From positions 16,229,867 through 16,293,866 of the forward strand of contig NC_135557.1 in assembly GCF_964340395.1 (NCBI RefSeq): 64,000 nt of DNA. The letters run 5' to 3'. Under the pieces are notes generated by a model. That model had not been told where the DNA came from and ran no database searches. It worked only from the letters and a program-made list of their open reading frames with translations. This document shows positions 55,946 through 64,000 of the stretch, piece by piece. The stretch comes from Glandiceps talaboti (lineage: Eukaryota; Hemichordata; Enteropneusta; Spengelidae). The number at the start of each line of letters is the position of its first letter. Position 1 is the first letter of the stretch. The translations under genes were made by a program, and so were the position numbers.

Positions 55946-56510
55946 AAAAATTTGTTTTGGAGAGCAATTTTGTGATCTGAGCAGAGTAGGTATCAGTTAC
56001 GATAACAGTAACTATAGCAACTATTGTATATTATGTATCTGCCTATGAAGTAAATACAGTTGATACAAGTAAACTGTTCTGTGTGTTGTGTTTATTTTAT
56101 CAAGCGTTTGTGAAGTCTTTATTATTGGAAAGCATACATAACTATAAATGTATGTATGTATGTATGTATGTATGTATGTATGTATGTATGTATGTATGTA
56201 TGTGTGTGTGTGTGTGTGTATGTATTATGTATGTATGTATGTGTGTATGTATGTATGTATGTGTGTGTGTATGTATGTATGTATGTATGTATGTATGTGT
56301 GTATATATGTATGTGCGCATGTATGTATGGGTGGGTGGATGGATGAGTGAGTGTGTGTATGTATGTGTGTATGTATGTATGTATGTATGTATGTATGTAT
56401 GTATGTGCGCATGTATGTATGTATGTATGTATGTATGTATGTATGTATGTATGTATGTATGTATGGGTGTATGGGTGTATGGATAGATGGATGAATGTGT
56501 GTGCGTGTGT
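55946..56510. repeat. Left arm of large inverted repeat, ending in (ATGT)n
   Basis: Positions 55946-56130 (GAGCAATTTTGTG... to ...GTGAAGTC) match 63196-63400 in inverse orientation with few differences. A (ATGT)n tract at 56146-56510 corresponds to the (ACAT)n tract at the other arm. Together the arms enclose both intact SPR-like genes. Confidence 0.8.
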
Positions 56511-56544
56511 GTATGTATTGATTTATTTATTTATTAAACATTTG

Positions 56545-57728
56545 TTTATATTTTTTCTGACCTCGCACGCGTGCAATAATATTCTAAACAAACCTTCATG
56601 AACTGACATGCGTCAAAGGTCAGAGGTCTGCTACATTGTAAGAGGGAGCGCTAGGTACGGAAATACGAACAACAATAGTGGCATTGGGCCAGCTACTTTG
56701 ACGCAAGCAGGAGTTATAAGCTTTTTACTCTAGAGACAATTAATATTTAAATAAAACCACATTCCAGTATTATGTTAATGTCAATGCATATCTTCTATAA
56801 CATTTTTAACTACAAAATGTCTCTTTTGGTGATGTTGGAATAATTGATTGCATTATGCAATGAATATATCATGACCATTGTTTGATACGTATTAATAACA
56901 ATAGATTACGTCATCAGATCGTTTATGAGTTATATTTTAATACCATGTTTGAGTTCAGTCAATTGCAAGTGATGTATGCTTCAGTAGGTACAATACTAGT
57001 TTAGGCCCTGACAGGGACCATAATTACGTGCTACAATCCCAGTCTAGTCGACGTCAATCCCCTTGCTCAAAGCGTTACAATGTAAATGTGTTTCAACTAG
57101 CCATGGTGAGCAAAGCGCAAACGGCGCATGTCAGTAGTAATCCATCACAAATTGAAAGGCTGTTGTCATTGTTCATTGTTATTCATTTGCACAGCTGATT
57201 CAGTTTCGACTATGATATCCAAATATCCAACCAGGACTCCATCTCCAGTCTATTTAAAATAAAATCACGCGGGGATGCCATGACGTCATTATGTTTATAT
57301 GAACGCCTTAGGGAGCACAGATATCTGTGCTCAAGAAACGGGGTTGACCATAGACTGGGATTGCTGTACGTGGACCTAGTATTGACTAGTACAATACTAC
57401 AAGTACCAATATAAATCATTTTCACAAACCAGAGCTGTTATTTCTTTGACGACACAGTGAAATTCTTCTGAGAAATAAAACTACATGGTAATAGCTTTAT
57501 AGCTCTTCAAACAAAAGCTAGTCCAGTACATAGGGGAGTGTAGTGTTACTAAGATTGTTTTTCTTGTCTACGCACTAAATATGACGTTTGTTTGGGTACA
57601 GTTTCCTACCTGTGAGGAAATAAAACTAGATATTGATACATTTGTAGCAGCAGGGTTCACATATGTGCCTTAGAAAACGACAATCTAAGCAATAAGACGT
57701 GCCCCCCTGCCCTGTGGCCCATTATTGT
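56545..57728 (-). repeat. Diverged inverted copy of the oxidase 5' flank
   Basis: Read on the minus strand, 57728-57628 matches 28803-28905 (GGGCACGTCTTATTGCTTAG shared) and 56700-56545 matches 29110-29250, including the DR1 region and CATGAAGG. Spacing between the matching parts differs by about 0.7 kb. No counterpart of oxidase exon 1 follows; a microsatellite begins instead. Confidence 0.7.
56617..56629 (+). promoter_or_regulatory. DR1-like motif in inverted flank copy
   Basis: AGGTCAGAGGTCT, the counterpart of the DR1 at 29180-29192 with one changed base. It has no adjacent gene start. Confidence 0.2.
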
Positions 57729-57767
57729 TTGTGGTGGTGGTGGTGGTGGTGGTGGGGGGGGGGGGTA
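57729..57767. repeat. (GGT)n and G-run
   Basis: GGT units and a 12-G run. The remainder of 57770-58670 has no supportable gene. Confidence 0.9.
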
Positions 57768-58673
57768 ATCTATTTGTTTTTTGTCTGTCAGAGGACAAAT
57801 TACAGTGCTTTTCCTCACACCGAGTCAAAGCCCCATGAGCTGTCAAGATCAGTGAGCCTGATCACAAGGTTTCGTCGTGAGATAGACACCAAAAAGATAA
57901 CACACAAACATCACTTACACAGTAACACTAACAGCATACATACTATTACACAAGGTATAATCTGTTGAAACTCAAATAATATCCATGGTCAGCAACCAGT
58001 GAAAGTCGGACACATTATACCCAATCAGTATGCAAATGAAATGCATCTTTATTCCATGTCATGAAACTTCAAATCAAATTATATCAATAACATAATACAA
58101 TCAAAAACATGTTCACTGGACCCTGTGATGTGAGTGTTCTGAAATTTTGGGGGATAGTGGCAGGGTCATCCACATGGTGTTTACCTAGTCCGTGGATGCC
58201 AATGTGGTTTCTAACTAAACCAAAAAGTTGTTCATCCAATCAGTGAACCCAACTGCTATAGTGACGTAAACAGTGTATTATTAGCATACTGAGCTGACAA
58301 ATATACCATATTAGGACATTACATAACTTCCCCAATAAACGCTAACTTTATGAGGAACTGTTATTGGTTAGAAATTTGTGATTTATTAACAAAGACATGA
58401 TGTTAATGACTGTGTGGGTGGCTGTGGATGAATTTTAAACTACATCTCATGCATCTCAGGACTTCTACAGTAACGACTTTGACTATACTGTGGATGGGGT
58501 GTAAATGGTAACGATATTGTACAGAAACTAGACTATGTTTACGTTTATCTAGTCTCGGTTTAGTATCCAGTCTCTTGCCGTCGTGGGGGGTGTAGCCCTC
58601 AACGGCAAGGTACAAAGGTGTAACCAAGACTTGCGTGTGACCTCGCTCTAGATCTGTGACTGACTGACTTCTC

Positions 58674-59483
58674 CTACTTATTAACATCATAATAATCAAC
58701 ATGGCTGCCACTCTCAAAACTGTCTTCTTCCAAAATTCTGATTAGTGTTGACACTGTTGCGTCTACCGACAGCAGCTTACTATTATCGTTCATGTCAATA
58801 AACATTTGCTTCACTTCTAGATCGCCGAGGTTGGCCCTTAATTCGACTTGCATGTCAGTATTAATCGGGCCCGGCGCATAATTCAGTACCCGGATGTCAG
58901 GTTCTTCTAGCGCAAGAACTTGAAAGACCATATCCCTTGCCGCTTTAGAGGTACAGTACATGGACATATTCCTGAATGGTTGAACTGCACACAACGTTGA
59001 GATGTTTACAATAGAGCGGCGAAGTCCTTCTCTCTTTGGGAATGTATGCAAGAATTTGGAGGTGAGGCAAATCGGTGAAGTGAGGTTGAAACCCATGTAG
59101 TTCTGTAGTTCGGTCGGATCGTCGCAGTCTCGAACGAATTTCTGGATATCTCCTAGTGATCCCGCGTTGTTCACGAGCATGGCATGTTGAAATTTGGCGA
59201 CATCTACAGAGCCTAGAAGACTTAGTATATTCGCAGTGAGAGATTCCATATCACCCAGGTCACATGCTACGATTTTCACCTCGATCTTCTTGTCTTGTTC
59301 TCCGCCCGGTTCTCCGATCACCATCCGTTTTGTTTCTTGCAATTTTTCTTCCGATCGACCGGTTAAAACCATAAGGGAATTCGCTCCTATTCTCTTAGCA
59401 AACGCTAAGGCAATTCCACGTCCTATGCCCCTACTTGCCCCGGTAATAAGGCAAAATGTAGGGACTTCATACAATGTGGCCAT
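58674..59483 (-). CDS. Sepiapterin-reductase-like SDR, intact active site (divergent pair, left)
   Basis: Intronless frame of 269 residues, the usual length for sepiapterin reductase (about 260). NADP(H) motif T-G-A-S-R-G-I-G-R-G (14-23), N-N-A-G-S (105-109), catalytic Ser162, Tyr176 and Lys180 in M-Y-C-T-S-K-A-A-R-D, A-P-G-P-I-N-T-D-M (203-211), and the pterin-anchoring Asp263 in S-G-S-H-V-D-Y-Y-D. All family key residues are present. Expected role: NADPH-dependent reduction of 6-pyruvoyl-tetrahydropterin or sepiapterin in the cytosol, the last steps of tetrahydrobiopterin synthesis; a related carbonyl reductase role is possible. It is divergently oriented to the paralogue at 60828, 1.3 kb away. 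A DR1-like motif lies about 70 bases upstream of its ATG. A minus-strand AATAAA is at 58382-58387. Confidence 0.92.
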   Translation of the reverse strand: MATLYEVPTFCLITGASRGIGRGIALAFAKRIGANSLMVLTGRSEEKLQETKRMVIGEPGGEQDKKIEVKIVACDLGDMESLTANILSLLGSVDVAKFQHAMLVNNAGSLGDIQKFVRDCDDPTELQNYMGFNLTSPICLTSKFLHTFPKREGLRRSIVNISTLCAVQPFRNMSMYCTSKAARDMVFQVLALEEPDIRVLNYAPGPINTDMQVELRANLGDLEVKQMFIDMNDNSKLLSVDATVSTLIRILEEDSFESGSHVDYYDVNK

Positions 59484-59551
59484 CGTGCTCGCAGGGATCT
59501 ATGTAATTAATTACGTCATAAAGATCCATGATTCTCGTAAATGTCATAATG

Positions 59552-59564
59552 TGACCTTTGACGT
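59552..59564 (-). promoter_or_regulatory. DR1-like motif upstream of left SPR gene
   Basis: The minus strand reads ACGTCAAAGGTCA: one exact and one near-exact half-site spaced by one base, about 70 bases upstream of the ATG at 59483. It is similar to motifs before the paralogue at 60828 and before the oxidase gene. Function is inferred. Confidence 0.3.
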
Positions 59565-60373
59565 ATGCTAATTTTAATTCTTTGTTTACAAAGTGAGGAT
59601 CGGCTCTGCAGTACAAATCACTGCTGCAACCATTAAACTCAGTGTTAGGTGTGATGTGAGGACAGAAGTATATTATGTAAGTCAAAGTGGATCCCTCAGG
59701 AGTAAAATGGGAACAGTTGGGTAAGATATTAGGGATAATGTTGTGGAGATGTTGACCTCGGGTCTGACAATAAAAGCATTCAGTAAAAGCAGTGTTCTTC
59801 CAATAACCCCAGTTGTGCTAGATGTACAGATAAACAAAAGAAAACATACGCAAATGTTAAAAAAATGTTGACAAATTTTTGTTTAAAAAACCGAAAAACA
59901 TATAGCAAAATGTGATAGAACATCATATCGGGAACCTTGTATCTTCATTATCTTGGGTATAGCCTTTAAAACGGCGATATTGACGGGGAGGTATTTCTTC
60001 TGGATAATCAAATAATGATAAAAAATTAGGCCTGAAAAATTACAGCTACTCAGCGAGCCCGACCGACTCCTATTTAGGATAGGACACACCTGCAAACGTC
60101 AATAAATTAGAGGTTGAATTTTAATGCTCGACTTGTTTGAAACCCTTTTATGGGTATTTTGATAGGTTTGTGTACGTAAATTAAAGTATATGACGTCTAA
60201 AATGAGTTTTTTTAAAATAAAATTCGCACAATATGTTGCTTCTTTCGATCCACTCTACTCTAGTGAAATGTAAATGTCAAAGTCCAAAGTTTGATCGTCT
60301 TCAACAACTATTTAGAGATATATGTAGTTAGTCTGACGATATTTGAAAATACTTTAATTAGCCTAAACAAAAA

Positions 60374-60720
60374 AAATTGTTTGGTTCCGGTTACCCGACC
60401 TCACCCAGTTTTTCACTGCCAACCGTAGACTATTATTGCGCCTATTCGAGAGAAAAAATAAAATCGCGAAAATCGTGAAGTCCCGCTAGAATGAATGGAT
60501 GGATGGATGGATGCGGAAACTGACATCAACTTAAAAAGACAATATAAAACTGTTCTTCCAAACTGTAATGGTTGTACATCTGATGAGAAACTAATAACAC
60601 AAACCATATGAAAAACAATGGAAAACATAAGTACCTGAACTAGACACTCGAGAATATATATATAAAAAAAAATAAAATAAAAAATCTACCTACCCCACCT
60701 ATTCTACATGTAAATTGTAA
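60374..60720. repeat. Dispersed repeat, copy 2, between the divergent SPR genes
   Basis: Same family as 6225-6545, with an inserted (GGAT)n tract near 60492-60512. It occupies part of the 1.3 kb intergenic space between the two SPR starts. Confidence 0.7.
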
Positions 60721-60796
60721 AAATCATTTATTTCAACAGACTGCACGCACGATAGCTGCACTCACAATTGAGACTCGATAACTATACTACCATATG

Positions 60797-60809
60797 AGGT
60801 CATGGGTCA
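60797..60809 (+). promoter_or_regulatory. DR1 motif immediately upstream of right SPR gene
   Basis: AGGTCATGGGTCA is a consensus-quality DR1 (two half-sites, one-base spacer) ending 18 bases before the ATG at 60828. This is close enough to lie in the core promoter or 5' leader. Confidence 0.35.
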
Positions 60810-60827
60810 TAAACAATGTGATCTGAC

Positions 60828-61667
60828 ATGGCGTACCAAAGACTCGGCAAAATGGTCGGTGTGTTCGGAGTCCAATCTTACTGTCTCATTACGGGAGCTA
60901 GTAGGGGCATAGGACGAGGGGTTGCCCTAGCACTTGCGGGACGAATAGCACCGAAGTCCGAGATGGTTTTGACGGGTCGGTCGAAAGAGGGACTCGAAGA
61001 AACAAAACGGATGTTAGATACAGCGTATGGCGAAAAGATCGAGGTGAACACCTTTGTATGTGACCTGGGTAACATGAAAACTCTCTCCCCGAGTATTCTC
61101 AATCTCCTCGGCTGTGAGGACGTCACAAAATTTCAACATGCCATGCTAATCAACAATGCGGGATCAATGGGAGATATCACCAAAACTGTAAAAGAATTCG
61201 ATAACCCACAAGAGCTGCAGGACTACTTCGGTTTTAACGTCACGTCTGCGATTTATCTGACCTCGAAATTCCTACAAATGTTCAAAAAGACAGACGGGCT
61301 TCGCCGCTCTGTTATTAATATTTCAAGTAAGTGTTCTACCGTACCCTACAGGTATACGTCTCTGTATGGCGCTTCAAAAGCTGCTAGAGATATAACGTTT
61401 AAAGTCCTTGCACTTGAAGAACCTGACATCCGGGTAATCAACTATTCGCCAGGACCCATCGACACCGACATGTCGGCAGAATACCGTGAAAAACTCGGCG
61501 ATCCAGAAATGAGGCGATCTGCTGCAGATTTGCAAGAAAAGGGTCGACTGTTATCACCAGAGATGACCGCAAACACTTTGATGAGAGTTCTGGAGGAAGA
61601 TTCATTTGAAAGTGGAAGTTTGATTGACTATTTTGTTGTCAATCAAGAGACGGATTATCGATTATAG
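60828..61667 (+). CDS. Sepiapterin-reductase-like SDR, intact active site (divergent pair, right)
   Basis: Intronless frame of 279 residues. The first ATG at 60828 gives a short leader; a second Met at residue 9 would give a length nearer the family norm. NADP(H) motif T-G-A-S-R-G-I-G-R-G (22-31), N-N-A-G-S (109-113), Ser166/167, Tyr180 and Lys184 in L-Y-G-A-S-K-A-A-R-D, S-P-G-P-I-D-T-D-M (207-215), and pterin-anchoring Asp267 in G-S-L-I-D-Y are intact. Predicted NADPH-dependent pterin carbonyl reductase in tetrahydrobiopterin synthesis, as for its divergent neighbour. The C-terminus carries an extra ~8 residues. No introns are found in any of the three SPR-like copies here, which suggests origin from a retrocopy or an intronless ancestor followed by local duplication. 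Confidence 0.92.
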   Translation: MAYQRLGKMVGVFGVQSYCLITGASRGIGRGVALALAGRIAPKSEMVLTGRSKEGLEETKRMLDTAYGEKIEVNTFVCDLGNMKTLSPSILNLLGCEDVTKFQHAMLINNAGSMGDITKTVKEFDNPQELQDYFGFNVTSAIYLTSKFLQMFKKTDGLRRSVINISSKCSTVPYRYTSLYGASKAARDITFKVLALEEPDIRVINYSPGPIDTDMSAEYREKLGDPEMRRSAADLQEKGRLLSPEMTANTLMRVLEEDSFESGSLIDYFVVNQETDYRL

Positions 61668-62849
61668 ATCGGATTATCGATTATTAGATAAATCCAACTA
61701 AATCAATTTCACATTTATTTCAATTTCGCACGTTCAGTTAAAATCGATTCTTTTCATTTCACTTCTTAAGCTTCCATCACATATCAGGGGGCTTATGTTT
61801 ACGAAAAACAAGCAAACAAACAAACATTAAAATGTATCAATATCGACAAACATGACATATGAACAATAATACCATTACATATTATTATATTATAGCATTA
61901 CCAATTCCAGTGAATTTTGTGACGTCATCGCTGTACATTATTACTGATAATGTACTCCGTTATTGGGCATCGCGGCCCCGGAACGAGCATAACAATACAA
62001 GCTTATGTCCGTAAGGTATTTTTTCGAAAATTATGTTGTTACTTATGATTGTCATTTCCACTGCTTAAAAATACAATGCATTCATGAAACAAATTTGTGT
62101 TCACAGCAGTTCATTGAAGTGTATATGTGTGTGTACGTGTACGTACGTGTGTCGCTATGATTAGTATTCAGCTTCCGGGCTGAACATGGCAGACGATGTT
62201 CAGCGCTGTGTATATTATATGTTGTTTTGCGTTTCTCGGTCTACAAATTCACTGGAATTGGCAAAACTATAAAATAATAACAATAATGTCGTTCAAAGTT
62301 TGCTTTCGTCCATTATGGGCTGGGAGGGCGTACATTATTGTTTAAATATTAATATTAATTATAACTTGTCTTGCAACAAAAATAATTGATATATATAGTG
62401 GCCCTATACTATCGTGTGACTTTACAAAATGGTTGAAATACAAGCTCCCCAAGTCTTATTGTAATTTTCGTTAATCACATTATCACTGGTATCTTTCTTG
62501 TTTGCAAAGCCCACATCTGTTTGTAAAGAATAATCTCCCAATTGTAATGTATGGACGCTGAAGTTGATTTTCCACTGTTAGTACATCTCTGAAGTGGAGG
62601 GTGGGGGTTACTGTATAATTACACATATTAAAATATGGGTGGGGGGAGATAAAGGAGTGCCACCAACGGCAGCAGTTTGATAGTTGTATCATGGCTTGTG
62701 AAAACCTAATTTTCATATCAACTGAATCTTTACATTTTGATGGCTGATTCTGTATAAGGGTATTTCAATTGACATGAAGTCAAACTGGTATAAATGTAAA
62801 ATTAACATGCTGATATCAAACCCATGTATGCATCTGCAATACACGTGCT

Positions 62850-62887
62850 CAGACACACATACTTACATACATACATACACACACATA

Positions 62888-62928
<41 letters not shown>

Positions 62929-63400
62929 CTCTACATATAACTATATATATATATCCATGTATGTATAGATATATGAACACGCACATGCTCAGACACACAC
63001 ACACACACATATATGTAAATATATATAGCCATATATGTATAACTTGTTCCTTATGCATTTCTTTTTCCACATACATCCATCCATACATACATATACACAT
63101 CCATCCATCTATACATACATACATACATACATCCACATCCATCCATCCACCCACCCATCCTGCCATCCATACACACATACATGTATACCTATGTATTCCA
63201 ATAGTAATGACTTCACAAATGCTTGATAAAATAAACACAACACACAGAACAGTTTACTTGTATCAACTGTATTTACTTCATAGGCAGATACATAATATAC
63301 AATAGTTGCTATAGTTACTGTTATCGTCACTGATACCTACTCTGTTCAGTTCACAAAATTGCTCTCCAATACAAATTTTTCAAAGAATTTTTAAATAGCT
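62850..63400. repeat. Right arm of large inverted repeat, with (ACAT)n, (TA)n and (CATC)n tracts
   Basis: Inverted copy of 55946-56130 at 63196-63400, preceded by mixed ACAT/ATAT/CCAT microsatellite at 62850-63180. No coding evidence; long frames in the tract are repeat translations. Confidence 0.8.
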
Positions 63401-63731
63401 TTTTTTGCATGAACTACTACAAGGAGAAGAAAAATAATGTAAATGGATCACATACACAAAATGTTTGGTAGTAATAAACAGTTGATTTTAAAGCTCTGCT
63501 ATAAAATCAACGTATTCTATTCCCTCTTCTGCTAAAAGTTCTAAAACTCTCTGTGTAAGCACACATTTTTATGAACTGATTCTCAAAAGTAAATCTAGTC
63601 AATTTAAAAGTAAGAAAAAACCAAAAAAAAAATAACCACAGAAACTAAAGACAACTATATAATAATATCATGATTCACAAATAAACTTTGTATGTTACAG
63701 TGACGGGTTTAAATGTTGCAGTCAAATGAAC

Positions 63732-64000
63732 TTGTCCAACTCTACCGATGTTACTATGGTTCTTGTCCAACTCTACCGATGTTACTATGGTTATTGTCCA
63801 ACTATACTGTTGTTGCTATGGTTATCGTCCAACTATACTGTTGTTTCTATGGTTATTGTCCAATTCTATTGTCTTTGCTATGGTTATTGTCCAATTCTAC
63901 TGTAGTTGCGATGGTTATTGTCAAACTCTACCAATGTTACTATGGTTATTGTGCAAATCTGTTGTTGCTATGGTTATTGTCCAATTCTACTGTCGTTGAT
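63732..64000. repeat. 31-bp minisatellite, about nine units, reaching the right edge
   Basis: Units of about 31 bases of the form TTGTCCAA(C/T)TCTAC...GTTGCTATGGTTA repeat from 63732 and continue past the window. One unit is shortened to 28 bases. The frame across it is a repeat translation. The stretch 61668-62850 before the microsatellites is AT-rich and shows no gene. Confidence 0.9.

Noticed and set aside
63748-63999. 83-codon frame at the right edge
   Set aside because: Translation of a 31-bp minisatellite, with the phase of the repeat drifting through it.

Overview
This is animal (metazoan invertebrate) nuclear DNA. Genes are split by GT-AG introns, coding density is low, and microsatellites, minisatellites and foldback or retroelement fragments fill much of the space between exons. 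The gene families fit a marine invertebrate, perhaps a deuterostome or lophotrochozoan, but the species cannot be fixed from the sequence alone. All calls were made by reading translations and splice signals by eye. No database search was run.

Left third (1-24.6 kb), all on the minus strand: a glycan block. A multi-exon gene (about 284-9929, running off the left edge) encodes a signal peptide, a family-4 glycosyltransferase domain with an E-x7-E motif, a charged helical region and a transmembrane segment. It is followed by three tandem, single-coding-exon type II membrane proteins of the GM2/GD2-synthase family (GT12, B4GALNT-like) at 15027-16622, 19028-20776 and 22834-24546.

Middle (27.5-55.5 kb): a truncated non-LTR reverse transcriptase, then a large plus-strand molybdo-flavoenzyme gene of the aldehyde oxidase/xanthine dehydrogenase family. 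Twenty-seven exons can be placed with consistent reading phase. They encode the 2Fe-2S domains, the FAD domain and both ends of the molybdenum domain. About 170 residues from the core of the molybdenum domain are absent, and coding resumes abruptly at 50030 at the exact edge of a duplicated 0.83 kb block. Inside this gap, on the opposite strand, lies a sepiapterin-reductase-like gene (45819-46655) that has lost its catalytic Tyr, plus a truncated copy of it.

Right part (55.5-64 kb): two further intronless sepiapterin-reductase-like genes in divergent orientation (58674-59483 minus, 60828-61667 plus), both with intact catalytic residues. They are enclosed by inverted copies of one flanking sequence. 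A diverged inverted copy of the 5' flank of the oxidase gene lies just downstream of that gene. Three sepiapterin reductases next to a pterin-containing hydroxylase that can act on pteridines suggests a pteridine-metabolism neighbourhood. DR1-type nuclear-receptor motifs precede three of these genes.
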